A stretch of 6,360 nucleotides of DNA from an uncultured Oscillospiraceae bacterium. GTDB lineage: Bacteria > Bacillota > Clostridia > Oscillospirales > Acutalibacteraceae. The notes under the pieces were generated by a model. The model was not told the origin of the DNA and did no database searches. It worked only from the letters and a program-made list of their open reading frames with translations. Made by a program: the position numbers and the translations under genes. The stretch is from assembly GCA_900552605.1 (NCBI GenBank), contig USAR01000086.1:1-6360 (forward strand). Direction: 5' to 3'. Below, in pieces: positions 1 to 5,969 of the stretch. Numbering within the stretch: position 1 is the stretch's first letter; each line of letters starts with the position of its first letter.

Positions 1-47
1 TGCTTATCTCAAGATACTAAAAAATACAAAAAAGCAGCAATGCCGTA

Positions 48-76
48 TTGACAATTGACCGCTTTTTGTATATAAT
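48..76 (+). promoter_or_regulatory. Promoter of tRNA-Leu, perfect -35/-10 consensus
   Basis: TTGACA (48-53) and TATAAT (71-76) are separated by exactly 17 bp, the full sigma-A/sigma-70 consensus. The predicted transcription start is near 83, giving a leader of about 32 nt before the tRNA. The A-rich DNA at 18-33 could act as an UP element. Such a strong promoter fits a stable RNA gene. Confidence 0.85.
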
Positions 77-114
77 AGCATATGTTGACGCTTTTGTTGA
101 CACATAATTTAATT

Positions 115-201
115 GCCGCTGTGGTGGAATAGGCAGACACAAGGGACTTAAAATCCCTCGGGGGCGACTCCGTACCGGTTCAAGTCCGGTCAGCGGCACC
201 A
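115..201 (+). tRNA. tRNA-Leu (anticodon UAA)
   Basis: An 87-nt class II tRNA. The acceptor arm GCCGCTG (115-121) pairs with CAGCGGC (191-197), followed by discriminator A198 and an encoded CCA (199-201). The anticodon stem AGGGA/TCCCT (142-146/154-158) encloses the loop CTTAAAA with anticodon TAA at 149-151, so it reads UUA and UUG leucine codons. The T arm ACCGG/CCGGT (174-178/186-190) carries TTCAAGT. The long variable arm at about 159-173 and the A discriminator are leucine tRNA hallmarks. It is a single tRNA unit with its own promoter and terminator. An open reading frame can be read antisense through this gene, but it is a shadow of the tRNA and not a protein. Confidence 0.97.
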
Positions 202-209
202 AGACATCA

Positions 210-260
210 AAACCCGAAGTTTTACGTATCGATAAAGCTTCGGGTTTGTTGTATTCTTTT
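210..260 (+). terminator. Rho-independent terminator of tRNA-Leu
   Basis: A 10-bp perfect stem, AAACCCGAAG (210-219) with CTTCGGGTTT (238-247), can extend inward by a G.U pair and four A-T pairs. A T-rich but interrupted tract follows (245-260). It starts 9 nt after the tRNA CCA, so the tRNA is probably a monocistronic unit. Confidence 0.8.
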
Positions 261-322
261 AAATAACTTATCCGGTTCTTTGTTGATAGCAGCACAGTGG
301 CAACCGCTCAATAATGCTATTT

Positions 323-338
323 ATTCATTTTAATGAAT
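323..338. repeat. 16-bp palindrome ATTCATT-TT-AATGAAT
   Basis: Two perfect 7-bp arms around a TT centre lie in the AT-rich gap between the tRNA terminator and the structured-RNA promoter. It could be a binding site for a dimeric regulator or a chance palindrome in AT-rich DNA. Nothing else between 261 and 370 looks like a gene. Confidence 0.3.
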
Positions 339-370
339 TGATAAGAACACCTCTATTACCGGAACAACTA

Positions 371-392
371 AAGTATTAACAATACAATACTT
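371..392. repeat. Inverted repeat upstream of structured-RNA promoter
   Basis: AAGTATT (371-377) and AATACTT (386-392) are perfect inverted copies with an 8-nt spacer. The repeat ends 9 bp before the -35 box at 402, a position typical of an activator or operator site. The function is inferred only from position. Confidence 0.35.
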
Positions 393-401
393 CTAAAAAA
401 C

Positions 402-430
402 TTGCAGTGAAACTCTTTTTGTGCTAAAAT
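402..430 (+). promoter_or_regulatory. Promoter of the structured RNA, extended -10
   Basis: TTGCAG (402-407) and TAAAAT (425-430) are 17 bp apart, and a TG at 422-423 gives an extended -10 (TGCTAAAAT). The predicted start near 437 coincides with the first base of the 11-bp closing stem of the RNA. This match between promoter and fold supports both calls. Confidence 0.75.
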
Positions 431-436
431 AAATTT

Positions 437-587
437 GCGACACATCTGAATATGTAAGCCGTAAAAGGTGCATTTTACTATGGTAAAAATGCAACCTCTG
501 TTTTTGCACCTTTATGGCGTAAAAGATGTGTCGCAGCATTTGGGGCTATGCATTTTTCAGTGCGTAGCTTCGGCTGCGCACTTTTTT
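437..587 (+). ncRNA. Structured small RNA or riboswitch-like leader, family not recognised
   Basis: The roughly 150-nt transcript is bounded by a promoter and an intrinsic terminator. P1 is 11 perfect pairs, GCGACACATCT (437-447) with AGATGTGTCGC (524-534). A 10/5-nt asymmetric internal loop follows (448-457 and 519-523). P2 is about 14 pairs (458-472 with 505-518), including AAGGTGCA with TGCACCTT, one bulged A at 463 and one G.U. Inside lie a 6-bp hairpin TTTTAC-TATG-GTAAAA (473-488) and a 16-nt single strand with a CCTC motif (489-504). A linker (535-558) leads to the terminator. It lacks the SRP RNA tetraloop, T-box and lysine-riboswitch signatures, and its single long stem is too short for a usual 6S RNA. 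Whether it acts alone or controls the ORF at 607 cannot be decided here. Confidence 0.7.
559..587 (+). terminator. Intrinsic terminator of the structured RNA
   Basis: A 10-bp stem, AGTGCGTAGC (559-568) with GCTGCGCACT (573-582, one G.U), is closed by a stable C(UUCG)G tetraloop and followed by T6 (582-587). Part of the left arm (561-568) can instead pair with GCTATGCA (545-552), which would disrupt the terminator. Confidence 0.88.
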
Positions 588-606
588 ATTTTGGAGAAAA
601 AAGAAA

Positions 607-666
607 ATGATTTGCAAAAAATGTGGAAAAGAGATTGATGACCGCTATTTTTCGCATATTAAATAA
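607..666 (+). CDS. 19-aa zinc-ribbon-like mini-ORF, possible gene remnant
   Basis: ATG at 607 is preceded by TTGGAG (591-596), about 10 nt upstream, a plausible ribosome binding site. The 19 codons give MICKKCGKEIDDRYFSHIK and then TAA at 664. The start, with CxxCG at residues 3-7 followed by KEIDD, is typical of the first zinc knuckle of zinc-ribbon proteins in Firmicutes. A full zinc ribbon needs a second CxxC pair, which is absent here and in the other two forward frames up to 717. It may be a decayed 5' end of a longer gene, or a genuine short peptide. It begins 20 nt after the terminator of the structured RNA and could be read by run-through transcription. No function is assigned. Confidence 0.35.
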   Translation: MICKKCGKEIDDRYFSHIK

Positions 667-714
667 TGATATTCTGAATTAAACTATGCAATTTAAATTT
701 TCCGCCGTTTGCTT

Positions 715-749
715 AAAAAAGGAAGCCTGACACCCGTCAGACTTCCTTT
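715..749 (-). terminator. Terminator of the hom-AK-asd operon (bidirectional)
   Basis: The stem AAAGGAAG (718-725) / CTTCCTTT (742-749) continues past one C-A mismatch into CTGAC/GTCAG (727-731/736-740) with an ACCC loop. Read on the minus strand, the hairpin runs into T6 (the A run 715-720), about 32 nt past the asd stop. On the plus strand it is followed by TTTAATATTTTT, so it may also stop transcription coming from the structured RNA side. Confidence 0.88.
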
Positions 750-780
750 AATATTTTTAATCCATTATAAAAATCCAATG

Positions 781-1788
781 TTATTTAATTAAAAGCTCCG
801 CAATCTGAATTGCGTTTGTTGCAGCGCCTTTTCTGACCTGATCACCGCAACACCACAGGTTTATGCCGTTATCGCATATAAGATCTTCGCGTATTCTGCC
901 GACAAAAACAGTGTCTTGATTGCTGGTGTCAAGCGGCATTGGGTAAATATCCGCTCCGAGGTCGTCAACAAGGCGGCAGCCGTCTGCATTCGCAATTGCT
1001 TTTTTAACCTCTTCAACAGTAAGCTTTTCCTTTGTGCGCAAAAGCACCGAGATTGAATGTGAACGCTCAACGGGAACTCTCACGCAGGTACAGCTGACCT
1101 TGAGGTCGGGCAAATGCATAATCTTTCTGCCCTCGTTTTGCATTTTCATTTCCTCGGTTGTGTAGCCGTTGCCGGAATCGCCGCCGATTTTCGGAATAAC
1201 ATTAAAAGCTATTTGGTGCGGAAAAACCTTTGGCTCAACCGCAGAAGCATCACCCTTAAGCACAGCCTCGCTTTCTTCGTAAAGCTCAACAGGTCCCGCA
1301 GCGCCTGCACCCGACACTGCCTGATAAGTTGAGGCTATTATCGATTCAATCGGGCTAAGCTTGTTAATTGCGTTTATTGCAACAACAGTTATAATTGTTG
1401 AACAGTTTGGATTTGCAATGATGCCCTTGTGGCACTTTGCGTCCTCGGGATTTATCTCGGGAACGATAAGCGGCACGTCTTTATCCATTCTGAATGCGCT
1501 TGAATTATCAACAAATACCGCTCCCGCTTTAACAATATGCGGTGCCATTTCTTTTGCCAACGCATTGCTTGCGGCGCCAAGCACTATATCCATTCCCTCA
1601 AAAGAATCAGCCGTTGCTTCTTCAACAGTTATTTCTTTTCCGCAAAACGGGAGTTTTTTGCCAACGCTTCTTTTTGACGCCAAGCAGCGGAGTGTATCAA
1701 CAGGAAAATTTCTTTCCTCTAAAACTTTCATCATTTCTCTGCCGACAGCGCCCGTAGCACCGAGAACGGCCACATTATACTTTTTCAT
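781..1788 (-). CDS. asd: Aspartate-semialdehyde dehydrogenase
   Basis: Catalyses NADPH-dependent reduction of aspartyl phosphate to aspartate semialdehyde in the cytoplasm, the second step of the aspartate family pathway and the branch point towards lysine. The 335 residues are a normal full length. An N-terminal nucleotide-binding domain carries GATGAVG (10-16), and the phosphate-binding arginine is R100 in NSSAFR. The catalytic cysteine is C129 in NPNCST. SGAGAAG (159-165) and the substrate-site segment EEMKMQNEGRK (212-222, with K215 and E219) follow, and the catalytic histidine is H244 in VERSHS. The ATG start is supported by AGAGGT (complement of 1796-1801) about 7 nt upstream. It is the last gene of the leftward operon, 31 nt after the kinase stop, with no promoter seen in that gap; a strong terminator follows. 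Confidence 0.97.
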   Translation of the reverse strand: MKKYNVAVLGATGAVGREMMKVLEERNFPVDTLRCLASKRSVGKKLPFCGKEITVEEATADSFEGMDIVLGAASNALAKEMAPHIVKAGAVFVDNSSAFRMDKDVPLIVPEINPEDAKCHKGIIANPNCSTIITVVAINAINKLSPIESIIASTYQAVSGAGAAGPVELYEESEAVLKGDASAVEPKVFPHQIAFNVIPKIGGDSGNGYTTEEMKMQNEGRKIMHLPDLKVSCTCVRVPVERSHSISVLLRTKEKLTVEEVKKAIANADGCRLVDDLGADIYPMPLDTSNQDTVFVGRIREDLICDNGINLWCCGDQVRKGAATNAIQIAELLIK

Positions 1789-1819
1789 TTTTAAGACCTC
1801 TTTAATAACCTGATTAAAA

Positions 1820-3133
1820 TTATTTTATAAAGCTATCGTAAAGAACACGGATAGTCTTTTCGTAATCCTTGTTATCGGTTCCGACGATAATATTTCTCTC
1901 ATCGGGACCTTGCGATATCATTCTTATGTTAATTCCGTTTTGACCGAGCGCTGCAAAAAGCTTGCCGGATACGCCGGGATTAAACGCCATTTTTCTGCCC
2001 ACAACAGCAATTATGGAAATATTATCTGTAACCTCGATTTTATCGGGTTCAACCTCATTTTCAATATCACCGATAACGGAATAGAGACAGTCCTTAATGT
2101 TGGCAGTAGGCATTACAAAGGAAAATGTGTCGATTGCCGACGGTGCATACTCTATTGAAATATTGTGTCTTTCAAAAATTGCGCATATGCGCTTAAGCAG
2201 TCCTACCGCCGCCGACATACCGTGACGTGAAACGCTGATAATATGGAAGTTGTTGCGTCCTGCAATTCCCGTAATAAAACTTGCGTCGTTCTCAGTGTCG
2301 TCGCAATTTCGCATAATAATCGTTCCGCTGTTTTCGGGGTCATTTGTGTTGCGAATGTTAAGCGGTATATTGTTTTGCTTAACGGGAAAAATTGTGCCCT
2401 CGTGCAAAACCTGCGCGCCCATATAAGAAAGCTCGCGCAGCTCGTCGTAAGTAATGCGTTTAATAGGCTTGGGGTTGTCAACGATCCTCGGGTCTGCCAT
2501 AAGCACGCCGGAAACATCAGTCCAGTTTTCATAAACATCGGCATTAAGTGCGGCAGCCGCAAGCGCACCGGTTATGTCAGACCCGCCGCGCGTCATAACA
2601 CGCACGCTGGCGTTCGGCATAATTCCGTAAAATCCGGGAATTACAATACCCTTTTCATAAGGTATGTTCTGAAGCTTTGAGTAAGTCTTTTCGGTATCGA
2701 TTGAGCCGTCAAATTTAAAGGTAACCCAATCTGTTGCGTCAACAAACTTAAAGCCGAGGTAATCAGCAAGCAGCCTTGCGGAAAGATATTCGCCGCGTGA
2801 AACAAGCTCGTCTTGAGTTATCCCGTCATTCATCTTGCGTTTAATTGCCTCAAGCTCCGCCTCGATGTCGGTAACAAGTCCCAACTCATCGCGGATACTT
2901 TTATATCTGTCTGCAATCATTTCAAAAATGTTGTCACAGCAAACGCCGTATTGCAAGTGGGCAAAGCAAAGATACAAAAGATCGGTTATTTTATTATCGC
3001 CGCTGAAGCGTTTACCCGCCGCCGAAACAACAACAACGCGACGGCTGCGGTCTGACTCAACTATTTTTTTTACTTTGGCGTATTGGCTGGCGTCCGCCAT
3101 AGACGAGCCGCCGAATTTAAGCACCTTAAACAT
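1820..3133 (-). CDS. lysC: Aspartate kinase, monofunctional, with ACT domains
   Basis: Phosphorylates aspartate with ATP to 4-phosphoaspartate, the committed first step towards threonine, lysine and methionine. The 437 residues contain an amino-acid kinase domain with KFGGSS (6-11), VVVVSAAGK (33-41), SRGEYLSA (112-119), TRGGSDITGA (181-190) and WTDVSGVLMADPR (204-216). Two C-terminal ACT regions follow, at about 288-345 and 372-435; the second has NPGVSGKLFAALGQNGINIR and ISQG. ACT domains are the family's feedback sites for lysine or threonine, but the effector cannot be read from sequence. The threonine-operon setting suggests threonine, which makes the symbol lysC tentative. The ATG gives the standard MFKVLKFGGSS start. 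The gene lies between hom and asd, 18 nt after hom. Confidence 0.96.
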   Translation of the reverse strand: MFKVLKFGGSSMADASQYAKVKKIVESDRSRRVVVVSAAGKRFSGDNKITDLLYLCFAHLQYGVCCDNIFEMIADRYKSIRDELGLVTDIEAELEAIKRKMNDGITQDELVSRGEYLSARLLADYLGFKFVDATDWVTFKFDGSIDTEKTYSKLQNIPYEKGIVIPGFYGIMPNASVRVMTRGGSDITGALAAAALNADVYENWTDVSGVLMADPRIVDNPKPIKRITYDELRELSYMGAQVLHEGTIFPVKQNNIPLNIRNTNDPENSGTIIMRNCDDTENDASFITGIAGRNNFHIISVSRHGMSAAVGLLKRICAIFERHNISIEYAPSAIDTFSFVMPTANIKDCLYSVIGDIENEVEPDKIEVTDNISIIAVVGRKMAFNPGVSGKLFAALGQNGINIRMISQGPDERNIIVGTDNKDYEKTIRVLYDSFIK

Positions 3134-3145
3134 AACTTACAAAAA

Positions 3146-3153
3146 CTCTCCTT
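3146..3153 (-). promoter_or_regulatory. Ribosome binding site of aspartate kinase overlapping hom stop
   Basis: AAGGAGAG on the minus strand is a strong Shine-Dalgarno sequence that includes part of the hom stop codon (3152-3154). The distance to the kinase ATG is about 12 nt, slightly long. The arrangement suggests ribosomes finishing hom can restart on the kinase gene, which would couple their translation. Confidence 0.7.
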
Positions 3154-4291
3154 AATAAACACTTGCCACAAAGCAGTCGGGGTCGGTTTTAAGCAATTCC
3201 TTAAAGGTCTCATGCATTTTCGCAACTGAAACGGGCTCGGTTAAAATGCCGTGATTCCATAGCTTTGCCTTAATGCTTTCAAGCCAGCTGTTGCTTGCAG
3301 TGGTGGAGACATAATAAGGATGGCGCACAATTTCATTGTTAATTGATATAGGTGTTCTGTTAGGATTATATGTTTTAACCGCGCCGTTTGCCACATCAAT
3401 ACAGTCGTTAACAACCGTGAAAGCTGTTGGATATCTTCCTGCGCCGTATCCCAAAAAGCTTGTCCTTCCCACGCTGTCGGCGTCAAAGGAAATTCGGTTG
3501 TAGTTAAGAGTAACTCCGGCATACGGCGAAGTGCTTTTAACAAACGTCGGTTCAACCCAGACGGATATCTCGCCGTTTTTGTTGCGGGCTTTTGCAATAA
3601 GGCGACAAATATAGCCGTGTGCCTCACTGTCATTAACGGCGGCACTTGTGATATTGCGAATACCTATTACATCGACCTCATCGGGGTTAACAGAAACACC
3701 GAAAGCAATGTTTGCCGAAATTGCAATTTTGCGCTTGGTGTCAAGTCCGTCTATATCGGAGCTGGGGTCAAGCTCGGCAAAACCGAGATCCTGCGCCTGC
3801 TTTAAGGCTGCATCAAACGATGTTCCGTCACGGTGCATTGCGTCGAGAATATAGTTCGTTGTACCGTTGAAAATGCCGCGCACCCTGTGCACATTGGCAA
3901 TTCTGACGGTTCTTTCAAGATTGGTAAGCCATGGTATACCGCCGCCTACGGCTGCGGTGTAGCGCAGGCTGACATTATTCTGAAGCGCAAGTGCGGTAAG
4001 CTCGTCGTAATGCTCGCAAATAACAAGCTTGTTTGCGGTTACAACATTCTTTTTTGCGCAAAGGGCACGGCGAATATAAGTGTATGCAGGCTCGTTTCCG
4101 CCGATAAGCTCAACCACCGTATCAACCGTATCGTCGTTTAAGATGATGTTGTAATCGGTAACGCTTTTGGCGTTAATATCGTCGTGAGTTTTAAGGTCGA
4201 GCACATAGGAAACATTAAGCTTATCGCTTTTTTGCGCAAGCTCATAAACGCCGTATCCAACTGTACCGAAACCGAGTATTGCAATGTTCAT
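3152..4291 (-). CDS. hom: Homoserine dehydrogenase, short form
   Basis: Reduces aspartate semialdehyde to homoserine with NAD(P)H in the cytoplasm, committing flux to threonine and methionine. The 379 residues have an N-terminal Rossmann motif GFGTVGYGV (7-15), VVTANK (83-88) and AAVGGGIP (113-120). The catalytic domain has GIFNGTTNYIL (139-149), the segment from E173 to K188 with D179, D184 and K188 as likely catalytic residues, and GYGAGRYPTA (281-290). It is shorter than ACT-bearing forms of about 430 residues; the last 60 residues predict as beta-alpha-beta-alpha-beta and may be a reduced ACT-like tail (inference). The start is supported by AGAAGGG (complement of 4301-4307) about 9 nt upstream. 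It is the first gene of the leftward operon, transcribed from the promoter at 4407-4435. Confidence 0.96.
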   Translation of the reverse strand: MNIAILGFGTVGYGVYELAQKSDKLNVSYVLDLKTHDDINAKSVTDYNIILNDDTVDTVVELIGGNEPAYTYIRRALCAKKNVVTANKLVICEHYDELTALALQNNVSLRYTAAVGGGIPWLTNLERTVRIANVHRVRGIFNGTTNYILDAMHRDGTSFDAALKQAQDLGFAELDPSSDIDGLDTKRKIAISANIAFGVSVNPDEVDVIGIRNITSAAVNDSEAHGYICRLIAKARNKNGEISVWVEPTFVKSTSPYAGVTLNYNRISFDADSVGRTSFLGYGAGRYPTAFTVVNDCIDVANGAVKTYNPNRTPISINNEIVRHPYYVSTTASNSWLESIKAKLWNHGILTEPVSVAKMHETFKELLKTDPDCFVASVY

Positions 4292-4400
4292 TCGTCTTGT
4301 CCCTTCTTAACGTAAAAAGTTAATAATGCGTTATAAGTGTCGTATCTTTTTTTTGTCGTGTCAACACGTTAAAAAAACAAAAAACACTTGAATTTTATAC
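4292..4400 (-). promoter_or_regulatory. hom 5' leader with two exclusive folds
   Basis: The predicted hom mRNA leader is about 109 nt. Fold A is a local hairpin: CGTG/CACG (4365-4368 with 4357-4360, loop TTGA) plus T7/A7 (4371-4377 with 4348-4354). Fold B pairs TTAACGT (4372-4366) with ACGTTAA (4313-4307) and extends outward to 4377/4302 with three G.U pairs, covering the hom Shine-Dalgarno AAGGG. Both folds use 4366-4377, so they exclude each other. A 7-bp match in AT-rich DNA can arise by chance, so any control role is unproven. No T-box or known riboswitch signature was seen, and no terminator lies before hom. Confidence 0.35.
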
Positions 4401-4416
4401 CGTGATATTATATCAT
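4388..4416 (+). promoter_or_regulatory. Promoter of thrC-thrB
   Basis: TTGAAT (4388-4393) and TATCAT (4411-4416) are separated by 17 bp. The predicted start is near 4423, leaving a leader of about 50 nt before the thrC ATG. Its -10 overlaps the -10 of the opposing hom promoter at 4411-4412. Confidence 0.65.
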
Positions 4417-4435
4417 ATATATATTGTAATTGCAA
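4407..4435 (-). promoter_or_regulatory. Promoter of hom-AK-asd, extended -10
   Basis: On the minus strand, TTGCAA (complement of 4430-4435) is followed after exactly 17 bp by a perfect TATAAT (complement of 4407-4412), preceded by TGA to give an extended -10. The predicted start is near 4400. By its boxes it looks stronger than the thrC promoter it overlaps. Confidence 0.75.
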
Positions 4436-4472
4436 GATGTTTCGACAAGTTAATGCAGAATCGGGGTAAATT

Positions 4473-5969
4473 ATGTTATATCAAAGCACAAGAAGTAAAA
4501 CAGAGGCTATTTCTTCGGCAGAAGCAATTTTGCGCGGCATTGCGCCCGACGGCGGACTTTATATGCCTTGCTCATTGGCTGAATGTGATTTTGATTGGGA
4601 AAAGACTCTTTCAATGACCACATTGGAAATTGCGGAATATGTTTTATCCGCACTTTTTACCGATTTTTCTAAAGAGGAAATGCAAGGCATTGTTGAGCGT
4701 GCATATCGCGGAAAATTTGAGAGCGACGACCTCACTCCTACCGTTAAAGTCGGAGATAAATATATTTTAGAGCTTTTCAGAGGACCTACAAGCGCATTCA
4801 AAGATGTTGCACTATCGGTCTTGCCTCAGCTTATAACAGCGGCAAGAAAAAAGCTCGGCAAGCAAACAGAAACAGTTATCCTTACCGCAACAAGCGGCGA
4901 CACGGGTAAGGCAGCGCTTGAGGGATTTCACGATGTCGAGGGCACTCGTATAATCGTGTTTTATCCCGAAGGCGGAGTAAGTGCAACGCAAAAGGCACAG
5001 ATGGTAACCCAAGAAGGAAACAATGTTTGCGTTTGCGCAGTGCGCGGAAATTTTGACGACGCTCAAACAGGAGTTAAAAATATTTTCGCCGCCGTTTCCG
5101 AAAACGACCTTTTAAAAGGCACCTCAGCCGAGCTTTCAAGTGCAAATTCAATAAACATAGGCAGGCTTGCACCGCAGATTGTTTACTACTTCCGCTCTTA
5201 TGCTTCGCTTGTTGAAAACGGCGAAATTAAAAAGGGCGACAAGGTAAGCTTTGTTGTACCCACCGGCAATTTCGGCGATATTTTGGCAGGTTATTTTGCA
5301 AAGCTGCTCGGTCTGCCCGTCGAAAAGCTTGTTTGCGCTTCCAATGCCAACAATGTGCTCACCGAATTTTTGAAAACCGGTCATTACAACAAAAAAAGGC
5401 ATTTTTATAAGACCCTCTCACCTTCTATGGATATCCTGGTTTCCAGCAATCTTGAAAGGCTGATTTATCTCGCAAGCGGCTGCGATGAAAAACAGACGGC
5501 GGAATATATGGCTGAGCTTAACACAAACGGTGAATACACTGTGTCCGATGAGATTTTAAAGGAACTGCAAAAAACTTTCCTTGCGGAATATTGCGACGAC
5601 AAACAAACCGAAAAGGCTATTCACGATACTTACGAATACTATAATTATCTTTGCGACACCCACACCGCGGTTGCGGTGGACGCAGCAAACGTACTGCTTA
5701 AAAGCGGAGTGCTTCAAGCTCCGGTTATTGTGCTTTCAACAGCGTCTCCGTTTAAATTCTCTGCGGCAGTGAGCAGCGCTATCGGCGTTGCTCCGAAAGA
5801 CAATGAATTCGAAACAATGCGCACATTATCAAGCGCCACGGGCATTGAAATACCAAAGGGACTTGCAGGACTCGACGGCAAAAAGGTTCTGCACAAGGAT
5901 GTTATAGACCGCGATGATATGCTTGATTTTGTTCTTAAAAAGATTGGTGAAAAGAATTGGAAAAAGTAA
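4473..5969 (+). CDS. thrC: Threonine synthase
   Basis: A pyridoxal-phosphate enzyme that converts O-phosphohomoserine to threonine, the last pathway step. The 498 residues match the longer class of threonine synthases (yeast and E. coli type). The N-terminal segment has RGIAPDGGLYMP (21-32). FRGPTSAFKD (102-111) carries the PLP-binding lysine K110. The sequence also has TSGDTGKAALEG (140-151), NSINIGRLAPQIVYYF (225-240), PTGNFGDILAGYFAK (263-277), SNANNVLTEFLKTG (290-303) and the late STASPFKFS (422-430). It starts at ATG 4473 with GGGG (4463-4466) six nt upstream, a modest Shine-Dalgarno. It is the first gene of the rightward operon and its end overlaps thrB by 13 nt. The frame is intact throughout. 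Confidence 0.97.
   Translation: MLYQSTRSKTEAISSAEAILRGIAPDGGLYMPCSLAECDFDWEKTLSMTTLEIAEYVLSALFTDFSKEEMQGIVERAYRGKFESDDLTPTVKVGDKYILELFRGPTSAFKDVALSVLPQLITAARKKLGKQTETVILTATSGDTGKAALEGFHDVEGTRIIVFYPEGGVSATQKAQMVTQEGNNVCVCAVRGNFDDAQTGVKNIFAAVSENDLLKGTSAELSSANSINIGRLAPQIVYYFRSYASLVENGEIKKGDKVSFVVPTGNFGDILAGYFAKLLGLPVEKLVCASNANNVLTEFLKTGHYNKKRHFYKTLSPSMDILVSSNLERLIYLASGCDEKQTAEYMAELNTNGEYTVSDEILKELQKTFLAEYCDDKQTEKAIHDTYEYYNYLCDTHTAVAVDAANVLLKSGVLQAPVIVLSTASPFKFSAAVSSAIGVAPKDNEFETMRTLSSATGIEIPKGLAGLDGKKVLHKDVIDRDDMLDFVLKKIGEKNWKK
5946..5950 (+). promoter_or_regulatory. Ribosome binding site fixing the thrB TTG start
   Basis: GGTGA lies 6 nt before TTG 5957, inside the end of thrC; it matches the GGTGA part of the anti-Shine-Dalgarno complement. 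An in-frame TGA at 5948-5950 rules out any start further upstream, and the conserved ThrB N-terminus begins within a few codons of the TTG. Confidence 0.6.

Noticed and set aside
85..113. Second promoter TTGACG-N17-TTTAAT between the main promoter and the tRNA, and further TTGAC repeats at 55 and 97
   Set aside because: The start would fall inside the tRNA, near 120. The TTGAC copies have irregular spacing (7, 30 and 12 bp) and no clear role.
17..295. A 92-aa minus-strand open reading frame with GLEPVRSRPRGI-like sequence
   Set aside because: It is the antisense reading of tRNA-Leu, a well-known spurious ORF type; the tRNA fold, promoter and terminator explain this region.
436..535. A small transposon-like element (MITE), because the 12-bp ends are inverted repeats
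   Set aside because: No flanking target-site duplication is visible, and the repeat begins at the predicted transcript start with a terminator just after the element, which fits an RNA stem better.
1361..1813. A 150-aa plus-strand open reading frame across asd, and other long plus-strand frames within asd, the kinase gene and hom
   Set aside because: All are shadows of strongly conserved genes on the opposite strand, with no ribosome binding site or protein-like motifs.
4318..4366. Threonine leader peptide on the minus strand from GTG 4366: 15 codons with four Thr and one Ile
   Set aside because: There is no Shine-Dalgarno before the GTG and no terminator/antiterminator pair before hom, so classic attenuation is not supported; Thr content could be chance.
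4292..4472. T-box or lysine/threonine riboswitch in the divergent intergenic region
   Set aside because: No T-box AGGGTGGNACCGCG-type element, no lysine riboswitch core and no intrinsic terminator were seen on either strand.
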